The notes below the pieces were generated by a model that worked only from the letters and a program-made list of their open reading frames with translations, ran no database searches and was not told the origin of the DNA. Made by a program: the position numbers and the translations under genes. This document shows, piece after piece, positions 19,184 through 29,022 of a stretch of 64,000 nucleotides of DNA; the first letter of the stretch is position 1, and every line of letters starts with the position of its first letter. Source of the DNA: Candidozyma auris (taxonomy: Eukaryota; Ascomycota; Pichiomycetes; Serinales; Metschnikowiaceae); the NCBI RefSeq assembly GCF_003013715.1, contig NC_072814.1, forward strand, positions 992,001-1,056,000. The letters run 5' to 3'.

Positions 19184-20014
19184 ATGAACCTCGAGACGAG
19201 ACTCACTGGTACTCTAAACGACGTTCTTCGAACGTCCGGCTACATTTTTGAAATCATCAACAACAATAAGCGCCAGAGCAATCTCATCACAGGACCCAAC
19301 AACCAACTAATACCGCCTCCGATCACTGCACAGCTAGCGGCGAGTGTGGCCCAGTTTGATCTGATTTTGGATGACACAGTGAGCAAGTTCAACGATGCTC
19401 GGTGGTGCGTGGAGCAAATTGTGGAGAATAAGCAGAAGCAGGAGGAGCTTCGGATCCAGGAAGAGATAGAGAGGAAGAAGAGACTTGAGGAACAGAGGAG
19501 GCGAGAAGAAGAGGAGAAGAAGCGAAGAGAAGAAGAAGAAGCAAGGCGCAAAGAGGAGGAAGAGCGCAGAGAGAAGGAGGCCAAGGAGCAAGAAGAAAGG
19601 GCTAGACAGGAGAGAGAGCGGCTTGAAAGGGAGAAACAGGAGAAGGAGAGGAAGGAGCTTGAGGAGAAACAGAGACGGGAGGAACAGGAGCGCAACAATA
19701 GCAACAATAATAATAACGACTTGGATATGATGGACACGGGCCTTGATTTTGACATGGATCTCGACAAGGGCGTGCCAGGAATACCCAATCCGTCAGATAT
19801 CCTTTCCTCTATCAGCTACAAGGGCCCTGGTGGCGACAAGAATGACAAGAATAAGGACCCTATGGATCTTGGCTTGAACAGCATTCTCGGAGAAGGCCAG
19901 GACTTTGACGATTTGAACATGGATCTCTTGGGCCAAGAGTTTGATGCAGGCGGCGTCAACCCAGATGAGGAGTTCGATGTCGACAACTTTTTGAACCAAT
20001 TTGGCAACGACTGA
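19184..20014 (+). CDS. MED2: Mediator tail subunit Med2 (TLO family)
   Basis: A 276-residue protein whose first ~86 residues match the Med2/TLO domain of CTG-clade yeasts: NLETRLTGTLNDVLRTSGYI, then Q-S-N-L-I-T-G-P-N-N, then FDLILDDTVSKFNDARWCVE. Med2 pairs with Med3 in the Mediator tail and transmits activator signals to RNA polymerase II. Residues ~87-168 are an almost pure Glu/Arg/Lys helix, followed by an Asn run (~170-178) and an acidic Asp/Leu/Phe/Met tail (~180-276) that resembles a transactivation domain, as in C. albicans Tlo proteins. Only one copy is seen here, well away from any telomeric sequence. The start is the first ATG in frame. Confidence 0.88.
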   Translation: MNLETRLTGTLNDVLRTSGYIFEIINNNKRQSNLITGPNNQLIPPPITAQLAASVAQFDLILDDTVSKFNDARWCVEQIVENKQKQEELRIQEEIERKKRLEEQRRREEEEKKRREEEEARRKEEEERREKEAKEQEERARQERERLEREKQEKERKELEEKQRREEQERNNSNNNNNDLDMMDTGLDFDMDLDKGVPGIPNPSDILSSISYKGPGGDKNDKNKDPMDLGLNSILGEGQDFDDLNMDLLGQEFDAGGVNPDEEFDVDNFLNQFGND

Positions 20015-20530
20015 TATTTGAAGTGATGAATAGGTTTTTGAACTATATCGGGGGCTGCCAATGGTTAGACCCCCATACAGTGGTTCTAATCGAGCTCGGA
20101 AAGACTTAGAAAGATACAACGCTGAAGAACTAATGAAGTTGAAACCGAAAAGAACATCTGAGGTCATTTCTACTACTGGCTTAACTCACTTGCAATTGTG
20201 GCTCTCCAGTATATGGGCCTGCCATTTTCGCAGCCACTACAAAACTGCGAAAGTGCTACAAGCGCCCATTCCTCAACACGGATGGCCACCTCTATTATTA
20301 TCTTCACTTAGATCAAAGGTTCACACGACTTCACAAAATCAAGTGAGACGTTGAAGTTCTTTTCATCTGTCGATGAAATTGTTCCCATACTAACAGGAGA
20401 GGAGCGCTGGCCAATGAGAAGAACGTTCGCGGTCGTCGTGCACGCACCCAAACCCACTCTCGGTCCTAGCTTTTTCCAAATCTCAAAGCTTGACAAGACC
20501 ACCGTCTAACGCACAACAAAACCACAAACA
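20015..20530. other. Intergenic region MED2 - ATP16
   Basis: 0.5 kb. It holds a G5/C5 hairpin just after MED2 (20050-20075 region) and a TTTCGCAGCCA motif at 20226-20236. A 97-codon open frame from 20061 was judged non-coding because its later part is of unbiased composition and spans the motif. Confidence 0.5.
20226..20236 (-). promoter_or_regulatory. TGGCTGCGAAA motif upstream of ATP16
   Basis: Exact minus-strand copy of the recurrent word, 295 bp before ATP16. A related AACTGCGAAAG follows 10 bp further on. Confidence 0.55.
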
Positions 20531-21013
20531 ATGTTCAGACAATCTTTGCGCCAGGTCGCCAGACAATCCTCCAACGTTGTGAGAAGATCATACGCCACCG
20601 AGGCCGCCACCTCGGACGCTTTGAAGTTGTCCTTGGCCCTTCCTCATCAGACCTTGTACTCTGAGTCTGAAGTCCAGCAGGTGAACTTGCCTTCTGTCAA
20701 CGGTGACTTGGGTATTTTGGCCAATCACATTCCAATTGTCGAGCAGTTGAGACCAGGCTTGTTGGAGATCATTTCCAAGGGCGGTGAGACCGAGCAGTAC
20801 TTTGTCTCTGGTGGCATTGCACTTGTTCAGCCAGGTAACAAGTTAACCATCTCAGCCATTGAGGCTTTCAAGCCCGAGCAGTTTGACGCCAACGAGATCA
20901 AGTCGTTGATTGCTGACGCTCAGAAGAGAGCTGCTTCTTCCGACGAGGTGGTTGTCGCTGAGGCCAACATTGAGTTGGAGGTTCTTGAGGCCTTGCAGCA
21001 CTTTGCCAAATAA
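20531..21013 (+). CDS. ATP16: Mitochondrial F1-ATPase delta subunit (central stalk)
   Basis: A 160-residue delta subunit (bacterial epsilon homologue), the same length as yeast Atp16. It binds the gamma subunit in the rotating central stalk and couples proton flow to ATP synthesis. Residues 1-~22 are an Arg/Ser/Gln-rich mitochondrial presequence ending near RSYATEA. The beta-sandwich domain (~32-115) contains LPHQTLYSESEVQQVNLPSV and the hallmark NGDLGILANHIPIVEQLRPG; the C-terminal helical hairpin (~118-160) follows. Codon use is strongly biased (TTG Leu, AGA Arg), as expected for an abundant protein. Confidence 0.96.
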   Translation: MFRQSLRQVARQSSNVVRRSYATEAATSDALKLSLALPHQTLYSESEVQQVNLPSVNGDLGILANHIPIVEQLRPGLLEIISKGGETEQYFVSGGIALVQPGNKLTISAIEAFKPEQFDANEIKSLIADAQKRAASSDEVVVAEANIELEVLEALQHFAK

Positions 21014-21469
21014 GCGATTGGGTGCTTACTTGGAGCATTGCATGATGGGAGAATACGGTCATGACTCAAACATACACAAAATATACGAAACGAAGAGTTG
21101 ATGTTGTAGATGATTGCATCACTTGATCTGCTTCAAAGCTAGAGATAAGAAGACGCACGAGGAACAATTGCAACCTGGGTGAATGACGCTGTCCCAATAT
21201 GCTGGGAACCTTAGAGCATGTTACGTGTAGTGACTGCAGACAGTTGTAGAACCAATTCTTCCGATTGGGGGTTTCCAGCCATAGTTGCTGATACATATCA
21301 TAAAATGGACCGGCATTGAAATTTCTAATTCATAATAGCCTAAACTTCGAGTGAAGGACGTAATGTTCCTTTGCAGTCTTTTTGCAAAAGAGAAGAAAGG
21401 TCACGTGATCCCACTGCTAAATTTTTCGTTGATGGAGTATGGTTTCTAAGGTAAAGCAACCTCTTCACA
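21014..21469. other. Intergenic region ATP16 - MRPL25
   Basis: 0.46 kb with a CACGTG box at 21402-21407 near MRPL25 and no recognisable gene. Confidence 0.6.
21402..21407. promoter_or_regulatory. CACGTG E-box upstream of MRPL25
   Basis: TCACGTGA palindrome 63 bp before the MRPL25 start. Cbf1-type sites are known near respiratory and ribosomal genes in Candida species. Confidence 0.5.
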
Positions 21470-21946
21470 ATGAACAACTTAACTGCAAAAGAGGCCTTTT
21501 CCAAGCTTCCTCAAAAGCTTCATAACTTCTTCATGAAGTTTCCGCCAAGGCCGTTTTCTCAGTATGCGGAGAAGCCCTCCACAATCAAAGATCCTCACAT
21601 GAACCCTTTCTTACCCAACAAGAACCCTGATTCGGGTAGGTGGCATGGGGCCAAGTACTCGTTGAGAAGGTCAGCAGACTTGTTCAAGATGGCTAGAAAG
21701 TTTGGTATTCAAGATCTTTTGCCTCCTATCCCCCACAGAAAGTTCTACGAGGACAAGTACAACAACAAGACTTGGATGAGAGGTATCTTGAAGCAGAAGG
21801 GCCAGAAATGGGAGAGAGATTTGCCTGAAAAGCTTGAGGCAAGAAAGAAGGCAATTGAAGATATGGACAACATCATTCTTGCGGCTAGACCGTCATACAA
21901 GAAGCGTATTGAGAAGAGGAAGCAGAACAAGAGAACATGGTTCTAA
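21470..21946 (+). CDS. MRPL25: Mitochondrial large-subunit ribosomal protein mL59
   Basis: A 158-residue basic protein, almost the 157 residues of yeast Mrpl25. It matches along its length: LPQKLHNFFMKFPP near the N-terminus, NPFLPNKNPDSGRWHGAKYSL (~45-65), a central FGIQDLLPPIPHRKFYEDKY, and the closing basic helix ending in TWF. It is a fungal-type component of the mitochondrial 54S subunit. No cleavable presequence is obvious, as in the yeast protein. Confidence 0.93.
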   Translation: MNNLTAKEAFSKLPQKLHNFFMKFPPRPFSQYAEKPSTIKDPHMNPFLPNKNPDSGRWHGAKYSLRRSADLFKMARKFGIQDLLPPIPHRKFYEDKYNNKTWMRGILKQKGQKWERDLPEKLEARKKAIEDMDNIILAARPSYKKRIEKRKQNKRTWF

Positions 21947-22063
21947 GGAGGACCCGAGGCATGTACATAGATTGAACGAAAGGCAAAATTTTGATGGAAT
22001 CTTGACTTAGATTATTGACTGTAGATAATTTATAATATACAATGGAATGCAAGGATGCTTGGT

Positions 22064-22408
22064 TCAGAAGGCTCTTTTGCCTCCCCTTCTGGCTGGTCTC
22101 TTGTTGACCTGCTTTCCTGGCCCTGCCCCAGGACCCTTCATCTTGACTGCACTCTTTGCAAGCAAACTTTCGATATTTAGGTCATCAGGTAGCAACACTT
22201 GTCTTATTTGGTTTCCTCGAATGTTTATGAACGGCATGAGCTGAGGGTCCTGATGAGGTTGTATGAGCTTGATGTTCTTCATCGAGAGGTTCATGGTCGG
22301 TGTGCACGAAAGCACCTGACCATTGACGGAGTTCCCGTTTTTGAGTTCCACTGTAACTGGCTGGTTGGTGGCCAGCGGGAGGTTCATAAGAAATCGCACA
22401 AGCTTCAT
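22064..22408 (-). CDS. SMD1: Small nuclear ribonucleoprotein Sm D1
   Basis: A 114-residue Sm protein. With the other six Sm proteins it forms the heptameric ring on U1, U2, U4 and U5 snRNA in the spliceosome. The Sm1 motif starts at the N-terminal MKLVRFLMNL and contains VTVELKNGNSVNGQV; the Sm2 motif is INIRGNQIRQVLLPDDL (~67-83), where the R-G-N binds RNA. The tail is Gly/Lys/Arg-rich (GPGAGPGKQVNKRPARRGG), as in D1. The ATG at 22408 gives the universal MKLV start; the open extension to 22492 was left out. Confidence 0.95.
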   Translation of the reverse strand: MKLVRFLMNLPLATNQPVTVELKNGNSVNGQVLSCTPTMNLSMKNIKLIQPHQDPQLMPFINIRGNQIRQVLLPDDLNIESLLAKSAVKMKGPGAGPGKQVNKRPARRGGKRAF

Positions 22409-22576
22409 GCTTGTATGAATGTGTGTGATGCTGCTGTAGTTGTAGTAGATAAAACTACGTTGGAGTGCGCTTTTGTTCCAGTGCACTCCCATGGTTAGCC
22501 TACGCTATACTTGTCTCCATGGGTGCGAAAGTTCACTTCTATCAATTTCTACAACTTATAAATTAGAATACAGAGG

Positions 22577-23560
22577 ATGACCGGCCTAGGGGACAGAATC
22601 GCAGCCATACCGCCCGTGACCCGCTTTCTTTCCATATGCACCTTCCTTGTGTGCTTGCTATGCTCTCTTGAGCTATTCTCCGTAGAGGATTTTGCTATTT
22701 CCTACGGCTTGGTGCACACTCTACTCAGTGAAGCGTGGAACCTGGAGGGAGGATATTTGGCAAAATTGAAGACGTGGGGATTTGTGTTTCTTCAGAGCTA
22801 CAGGCTATTCACATCGTTTTTCATTCCCTTGGGCTTCTTGATGCGCAACGGGTTCATGTGTCTTGCCGAAATGTACTTCTTGTACAACTTTTCCCAGCAC
22901 TTGGAGTCGAAGACAGGCAAGTTCAAGGGCAATTTCCCAGATTACGTTTGGTTCATCTTGGTGTGTGGCTTTTTCATCAACTTGCTCTCGTTAATATTCC
23001 AGAGGTTGGGCTTGGTGCTGTTCTCTTGCCACCACTCCATGCTCAATGGGTGTATCACGTACCTCTGGCTGAGGTCGTATAAGGACTTGCAAATCCAATA
23101 CCAGGGCTTGTTTTTGCTTAAAGCTTACTATGTGCCGATGATGTCGTTGATGGCACACATGGTGTCGGGCCGTGAGGCGTTTCTCTGTGAGTTAATCGGT
23201 ATAATAGCTGGCTACTTGTATCAGTGCATCCAGAGTGACACGTTACCTTTCTATAACCTTGTTCCAGGAATTTATGGGTCCTTTGATCCTTCCTACAATA
23301 AGGGTCGTAAGGTTGGTTTTGAAAAAAGTGCTGAGGAAAGTAGCTTCCCCGATGCTATCTTCGACTTGGGGTACCTCAAAGCTCCAAAATGGCTCTACAG
23401 TATTGTGGGGTACCCATACGATACCAGCGAGAGGCTAACAGCTTTCAAAAAACAGGTGAGAACGCCCAGAGTGGCTTCTGCCGGCCGTAGAGACGAGGCA
23501 CGTGCCACCACCACAGGTTTCAACCCATTTCAAGGCAAGGGACACCGTCTTGGGTCATGA
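22577..23560 (+). CDS. DFM1: Derlin-family ER membrane protein Dfm1
   Basis: A 327-residue derlin (inactive rhomboid) of the ER membrane. Dfm1 drives retrotranslocation of misfolded membrane proteins in ERAD and recruits Cdc48. Five or six hydrophobic segments lie between ~15 and ~215, with the derlin landmarks FLQSYRLFTSFF and the NF-S-LE loop after FMCLAEMYFLY. The tail is cytosolic and ends in an SHP box, F318-x-G320-x-G322-x-x-L325, the Cdc48/p97 binding motif that separates Dfm1 from Der1. Only one SHP box is present, where the Saccharomyces protein has two. Confidence 0.92.
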   Translation: MTGLGDRIAAIPPVTRFLSICTFLVCLLCSLELFSVEDFAISYGLVHTLLSEAWNLEGGYLAKLKTWGFVFLQSYRLFTSFFIPLGFLMRNGFMCLAEMYFLYNFSQHLESKTGKFKGNFPDYVWFILVCGFFINLLSLIFQRLGLVLFSCHHSMLNGCITYLWLRSYKDLQIQYQGLFLLKAYYVPMMSLMAHMVSGREAFLCELIGIIAGYLYQCIQSDTLPFYNLVPGIYGSFDPSYNKGRKVGFEKSAEESSFPDAIFDLGYLKAPKWLYSIVGYPYDTSERLTAFKKQVRTPRVASAGRRDEARATTTGFNPFQGKGHRLGS

Positions 23561-24090
23561 AATGTAAGGCCGCAAGACTAATTCAAAAAATGCCAAAGCT
23601 ATAATTGCAATTGTGTAGTGTTCCATTTTGTGATCGTTGCTGATGCATTGTAAGGCAAGCTTCCTTCATTATTCTAATTACACCCAACTCATCAAATGCA
23701 ATCTTGAACCTTTACAGATCAAATTTTGTTATATCCTGGTATTCTTCTTTTTACACGTACTCCTAGAGATATATACGCGAGATTCTCAGATTTTCTGTAG
23801 ATCTTTGTGCCAATGACTTCCTCTAAGCGCATAGAATTATTCACCCCATTCCAGGGGGGAATTTACATCAGCAGAGTCAATTGACCAAATAACTGACCAA
23901 AGAGTTCAGCAATTGAAATTCCCATCAAAACCTAACCATAGGTATCACCTCCTTTATCGAAGTTTGTTCATTCCCCTCCCTTTTTCATTAATTGCACCCA
24001 TTTCGCACCCAATTAAAACTGCATCTGTATCTCGCTATCACTTTTCTCCATAACGTCATCATACACAAGTGCTCCCAATAGCTATCCTGG
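23561..24090. other. Intergenic region DFM1 - VNX1
   Basis: 0.53 kb, AT-rich. A perfect palindrome GTCAATTGAC lies at 23876-23885. No gene or RNA was recognised. Confidence 0.6.
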
Positions 24091-27000
24091 ATGTCTGAAA
24101 GGACTTCAAGAACACCTCTGAGAACCAGGAACCATGCTGGTAACGAGGGCCCAGAGCGGCCCCCAGCAACATTTTCCACCAGCACTTTATCGTTGCCTTC
24201 ACCTCAGCTAAAGCCTCGTGGGAAGCTCAGAAAGCACAAGTCAAGACCACACATTCGCCGTGGGCAGCTGGGACCACTGAAGTTGGTTTTTTCTGTGGAT
24301 GACGATATATACGATGAAATCGACGACGAAGACGACTCCATTTCTCCCCAGGACAAGCGATACCTCGAAGGCTATCATGATGCGATCAAGAAGTTGTATT
24401 CACGTAAGAAGTCCCTAGATGAACAGTCGCCAGAGATGTCTGTTACAATCCCAAGACAAAACAGCCTGTCTCTGACGGGAGCTGCTACTCCCCTTGTTGC
24501 CACAGTGACATCTGCAGATTCTGCGGAGGGACCACAAGAATTACCCGATTTAAACGAGGAGGACTTTGAAGGTGTTGACGTTAACGATGACGATGCTACC
24601 TCTCAGCGCTCGTCTTCGTCTTCTCAAACAGTAGGGTCATTGAACTTAAAAGATAGACAGGATGCAATCAATTCTACTCACCCCTTCGGTATCAAGATTT
24701 GGAAACCTTCCATCTATAAAAAAAACCGTTCTGTTGCTGCTCGTGCAGACGAGGATATTCACGATTTCGACCCCAAAAAACCTGCTGGAAAGATATACTG
24801 GGGTGTTCATGTTTCCAACATGCTCTGGAGCCTAACTTTTGGGGTGGTCTTGTACCTACTTTGCATGTTAGGAGCGGTGATAGTGTTCGTCCTTTCGGGG
24901 TTCGCATGGCACAAGCACTCACGGCCGTATGTGAGGTGTCTTCTCAAGTTAGGGCGCTATTGGCTCTATCCGTTTGGCAAGTTTGTCTTGCTCAACAAAG
25001 ACAAGAACTACCTCGAAGAAGATGAACTCGATGGGCGTTCCATCTACGAATTCCACAAGTGGCGTCAACAGGAAGAGGGCCGTTTGTTTTTCGCTCCTCC
25101 AAGAAGATTGACAGGCAGTGGCCAAGAGGGAAAGCCACTTCTAAAAGATCACAAAGGTAGACCTTGGCAGGCAGCATACTCCTCTTTGGGAGACGAGTCA
25201 ACTTCTAACGATGCCCAGAACAACAATGACGCGTCTCAAGTTGATGAAAGTGCCATTGATGATGATAATGATCGGGATGAAGAAAACGATGACTCTTCGG
25301 GAGAGACCGAGCCAATTGACATAAAAAGACGTCTTTTTGGCAGAGGCGCCTGGTCTTCGGGAAGATTTATGTTCTATGTGTTCTTTTACGGTATCATGCA
25401 GCCGATATTATACATCATATCTTTGTTGTCGTGGCTTTTTGTCTTCACTATACCCATAGCGAATCTTACCATGATAATGTGCGACCATTTGAGAAGAAGA
25501 CCCTTGGCTTTGCATTATGAAAAGGAGCTGACGTACTACAAGAAAGTCAAAGATCCTGAGACAAAGGATTTCTTTAAGAACCAGTCAATCATCCTCTGTA
25601 CTTACAGAAGTTGTGGTTTGCATTACTACAAGTACACCATTGATGGTACCAATATATTTTTCATAAACTTATTGGCTGTTGTCGTCTTTGTCATCCTTGA
25701 TTTTTTCTTGCTTAAGGAAACGTTCCACTGGGATAAATGGTACACCAATTCATCATTCTTATTCTGCATGTGCTTATTCTCCATCATCCCCTTAGCATAC
25801 TTCATTGGTCAAGCTGTTGCCTCCATCTCTGCCCAGTCATCCATGGGTGTTGGTGCTGTTATCAACGCCTTCTTCTCGACGATTGTGGAGATCTTTTTGT
25901 ATTGCGTTGCGCTCAATCAAGGAAAGGGTAAGTTAGTAGAGGGATCAATGATTGGATCGATTTTGGCTGGTGTTCTCCTCTTGCCAGGATTATCCATGTG
26001 CGGTGGCGCTATTAAAAGAAAGACTCAAAGGTATAATCCTCGTTCAGCCGGAGTTTCTTCGACGATGCTTCTATATGCCATGGTCACCATGTTCACTCCA
26101 TCTCTATTCTACCAAATGTACGGCTCATATGAGATACGGTGCAAGAAATGTGAGTTTGGGGTCATGAAAGCGGGGCCCGACGATTGCACCAAATGTCGCT
26201 TCATTCAACCAAGCTTTGCTCTCGATAAGCTATACTATACCGTACTCCGTCCATTCTCAGTATTGGTGGCTTGTGCTTTGTTTCTTGCTTATGTATGTGG
26301 ATTATTCTTCACGTTGAGAACTCATGCTTCCCTCATCTGGGCCACGAACTCACATGAACCTCACATAGGCAAGAAGGATGAAGAGGCCTTGAGGTCTCCA
26401 AGTATCGTGAGCTTGGACACTGCAGTGAATAACAAGAACGCCAGTCATGCAGAAACTCATTTACCACAAGCGGCTTCGAGGGCTAATGGGGCTGCCGCAG
26501 ATCCAAATCTGAAAGTAAAGTTTACGAAGGACTCTCATCCAGCAAGGGAGGCTGCAAGAGAGGCTTCGAAAGAAACAGTTCACGATGAAGAAGGTGGCGG
26601 CGGGCATGATGCCCCAAACTGGTCCAGAAATAAATCCACTGTAATTTTACTTGGTGCTACCTTGCTTTATGCCGTGATTGCTGAGATTCTTGTGGACAAT
26701 GTCGACGAGGTTCTTGAAAGCTATCCCATCAATCCTAAGTTTTTGGGTCTTACGGTGTTTGCTTTAGTTCCAAATACGACCGAATTTGTGAACGCCATCT
26801 CGTTCGCTATCGGCGGGAACGTGGCGTTGTCAATGGAAATTGGTAGTGCTTATGCATTGCAAGTTGTATTGATCCAAATCCCTTGTTTGGTGATCTATTC
26901 TATCGTGAAACAGTTCACCAATGTCGAGATGATATTCTCCTTGATATTCCCCAGGTGGGACATCATGGCCACTCTCATCTCCATATATCTCTTCACCTAT

Positions 27001-27177
27001 ATTTATGCCGAAGGCAAATCGAACTACTTCAAGGGTGTCATTTTGTGCTTGATTTACAGCGTTGTGCTAGTTGGATTTTTTCTTGATGACAAAATTGAAG
27101 AGCTTGATGATGGCTACAGAGGCACTCACCCATCAAAAGGTCACAGTTCGCCTAGCGCCTACAATTTCAGTTTTTAA
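24091..27177 (+). CDS. VNX1: CAX-family cation/proton antiporter, Vnx1 type
   Basis: A 1028-residue calcium/cation exchanger (CAX) protein, longer than the 908-residue Saccharomyces Vnx1. Vnx1 is a low-affinity Na+/K+-H+ antiporter of the vacuolar membrane. The first ~240 residues are hydrophilic with acidic stretches. Membrane segments follow, with the two CAX repeats: GVGAVINAFFSTIVEIFLY at ~586-604 and VPNTTEFVNAISFAIGGN at ~892-909; the Glu in each (VEIF, TEFV) is the ion-binding residue. A CxxC-rich loop (CKKCEFG...DDCTKC, ~690-710) and a ~90-residue charged loop at ~770-850 separate the halves. The start is the first ATG in frame. Confidence 0.9.
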   Translation: MSERTSRTPLRTRNHAGNEGPERPPATFSTSTLSLPSPQLKPRGKLRKHKSRPHIRRGQLGPLKLVFSVDDDIYDEIDDEDDSISPQDKRYLEGYHDAIKKLYSRKKSLDEQSPEMSVTIPRQNSLSLTGAATPLVATVTSADSAEGPQELPDLNEEDFEGVDVNDDDATSQRSSSSSQTVGSLNLKDRQDAINSTHPFGIKIWKPSIYKKNRSVAARADEDIHDFDPKKPAGKIYWGVHVSNMLWSLTFGVVLYLLCMLGAVIVFVLSGFAWHKHSRPYVRCLLKLGRYWLYPFGKFVLLNKDKNYLEEDELDGRSIYEFHKWRQQEEGRLFFAPPRRLTGSGQEGKPLLKDHKGRPWQAAYSSLGDESTSNDAQNNNDASQVDESAIDDDNDRDEENDDSSGETEPIDIKRRLFGRGAWSSGRFMFYVFFYGIMQPILYIISLLSWLFVFTIPIANLTMIMCDHLRRRPLALHYEKELTYYKKVKDPETKDFFKNQSIILCTYRSCGLHYYKYTIDGTNIFFINLLAVVVFVILDFFLLKETFHWDKWYTNSSFLFCMCLFSIIPLAYFIGQAVASISAQSSMGVGAVINAFFSTIVEIFLYCVALNQGKGKLVEGSMIGSILAGVLLLPGLSMCGGAIKRKTQRYNPRSAGVSSTMLLYAMVTMFTPSLFYQMYGSYEIRCKKCEFGVMKAGPDDCTKCRFIQPSFALDKLYYTVLRPFSVLVACALFLAYVCGLFFTLRTHASLIWATNSHEPHIGKKDEEALRSPSIVSLDTAVNNKNASHAETHLPQAASRANGAAADPNLKVKFTKDSHPAREAAREASKETVHDEEGGGGHDAPNWSRNKSTVILLGATLLYAVIAEILVDNVDEVLESYPINPKFLGLTVFALVPNTTEFVNAISFAIGGNVALSMEIGSAYALQVVLIQIPCLVIYSIVKQFTNVEMIFSLIFPRWDIMATLISIYLFTYIYAEGKSNYFKGVILCLIYSVVLVGFFLDDKIEELDDGYRGTHPSKGHSSPSAYNFSF

Positions 27178-27221
27178 GAGCTATTCCATTCACTACCTCG
27201 TTAAATAGTAACCTAAACCAG

Positions 27222-28937
27222 TTAGGAAGTTTCATCCACGATGTAAACCCTGGCCTCGTAAGGAGATAAAATGTCTGAGTCGGCGTTGTCGACATTGGAA
27301 AGAACGAGAGAGTAGTCTCCCTTGACTAATTTTTCAAACTTCACGTCTTCCTCCGTGAAGTTCAAGACAATGTAGGCAATATCCTTGTTTTGTGTCTTGG
27401 TGAACGTGAAGGTCTTTTCGTTGTCAAAGTCCAACACGTTGAGTTTACCATAGATGAGAAGGTTTTTGTACTCCTTTCTCACCTCCAAAGCCTTCTTCCA
27501 GTAGTGGAAAAGGGAGGTTTTATCGTTCACTTGAGACGCGACATTGATCTCCTTGTAGTTATCATTGACTCTCATCCACGGCTTGCCAGTGGAGAAGCCT
27601 GCATTGTCACTGTCGTCCCACTGCACAGGTGTTCTAGCGTTATCTCTAGCTAATAAGTTGATGGTGTCCAAAAGTTTCTCCAAGGCTTCCTTGTCATCTG
27701 GATGAGCAGCCTTGAACTGGTTGTAGTAGTTGATGGAGTTGATGTCCAAATACTCTTCGATGGGCCATGATCTTGGAACGTTTGTCATGCCAATTTCTTG
27801 GCCCTGGTAAATGAACAAAGTACCGGTCAAAGCGGCCTGCAAAGTTGCCAACATCTTGCCGGACTTGAATCTGTGTTTTGGAGAGTCGTTTCCGAAGCGA
27901 GTGATGGATCTAGGTTGATCATGGTTCTCGGTGAAGACTGTAGACCATGCGTCCGTGCCTTCAGTGAAGGAGCTCATGTTGATGACAGCTTGCTTAAAAT
28001 CCTTCAATGTGAAACCATCATAGCGGAATCTGTCCTCTGGCTTGGAACCGGTTTCAACAACATCGAACAAGAACATCATATTCATCTCCTTCTCCTTGGC
28101 ATTCACGTACTTGAGAGCATCTTCACGGGTAGAGTGGCCAACCTCACCCACAGTCATGGCATCATATTTGGAAGTGACCTTGGCGAACATCTCCTTGTGG
28201 AACTCGTGGATACGAGGACCAGACTGGTGGTACTTTTTGCATGGCTGCCACTCGGAATCTGGGAACACGATTGGAGCGTCAGGGAAACTCTGCACTTTAG
28301 AGTACATACCAGCGGTGTCGATTCTGAAGCCGTCAATGCCCTTTTCGAACCAGAAAGTGAGTGCCGAAGCGTAGATGGCGTTTCTGGTCTCTTCGTTCTC
28401 CCAATTTAAGTCTGGCTGAGACTCAGCGAAAAGATGTAAGTAGTATTCGTCGGTCAACTCATCATACTTCCATGCGGAACCTGAGAAATACGAACCCCAA
28501 TTGTTAGGAGGGTGTCTGTTGCCCTGCTCATCGATTCTAGGTGGTTTCCAAATATACCAGTCACGCTTTGGATTTGTCTTGGACGACCTCGACTCCTCAA
28601 ACCACTTGTGCTTGTCAGAAGTGTGGTTGATGACCAAATCAAGAATCAACTTCATCCCACGGGAGTGAACCTCCGAGATCAACTTGTCCATGTCCTCCAA
28701 GGTGCCATATTTGGGGTAGACTTTTTCGTAGTCCAGGATATCATAGCCCATATCGTCTTGAGGCGAATCGTACATGGGAGACAACCAAATAATATCTACC
28801 CCCAAGCTCTTAACATAGTCCAACTTGGAGATGATGCCAGGCAAATCACCCACGCCGTCTCCGTTGGAATCTTTATACGAGGCGGGCCAGATTTGGTAAA
28901 TAGCGGCTTCCTTCCACCAAGTGTATGTAACTGTCAT
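27222..28937 (-). CDS. MAL2: Maltase, GH13 alpha-glucosidase
   Basis: A 571-residue cytosolic alpha-glucosidase of the fungal MAL/IMA family (usual length 570-590). The catalytic residues are D207 (GFRIDTAG, nucleophile), E265 (TVGEVGHS, acid/base) and D340 (FTENHDQPR), with the family's DLVINHTSD at ~100-107 and an N-terminal WWKEAAIYQIWPASYKDSNG. After the nucleophile the sequence is DTAG, as in Saccharomyces maltases, not the DVGS of isomaltases, so maltose and sucrose-type substrates are favoured. No signal peptide is present, so sugar must be imported; no permease or MAL activator lies in this window. The upstream region has several Mig1-like GC boxes, implying glucose repression. The MAL2 symbol follows Candida usage and is tentative. 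Confidence 0.92.
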   Translation of the reverse strand: MTVTYTWWKEAAIYQIWPASYKDSNGDGVGDLPGIISKLDYVKSLGVDIIWLSPMYDSPQDDMGYDILDYEKVYPKYGTLEDMDKLISEVHSRGMKLILDLVINHTSDKHKWFEESRSSKTNPKRDWYIWKPPRIDEQGNRHPPNNWGSYFSGSAWKYDELTDEYYLHLFAESQPDLNWENEETRNAIYASALTFWFEKGIDGFRIDTAGMYSKVQSFPDAPIVFPDSEWQPCKKYHQSGPRIHEFHKEMFAKVTSKYDAMTVGEVGHSTREDALKYVNAKEKEMNMMFLFDVVETGSKPEDRFRYDGFTLKDFKQAVINMSSFTEGTDAWSTVFTENHDQPRSITRFGNDSPKHRFKSGKMLATLQAALTGTLFIYQGQEIGMTNVPRSWPIEEYLDINSINYYNQFKAAHPDDKEALEKLLDTINLLARDNARTPVQWDDSDNAGFSTGKPWMRVNDNYKEINVASQVNDKTSLFHYWKKALEVRKEYKNLLIYGKLNVLDFDNEKTFTFTKTQNKDIAYIVLNFTEEDVKFEKLVKGDYSLVLSNVDNADSDILSPYEARVYIVDETS

Positions 28938-29022
28938 GCTGAGACTCTATTAGTTATTTTATTGTGGAGAAAGAAGCAAGTGGCATTGGTCTCTCTTTAT
29001 AGTGCACTTCATAGGAGACATT

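Noticed and set aside
20024..20125. Possible C/D snoRNA: GTGATGA near 20024 and CTGA near 20120
   Set aside because: Boxes are short and common; no terminal stem or convincing guide sequence was seen.
20061..20354. 97-codon frame after MED2 starting MVRPPYSGSNRARKD
   Set aside because: The later part has no coding bias and spans the TGGCTGCGAAA motif; no homologue recognised.
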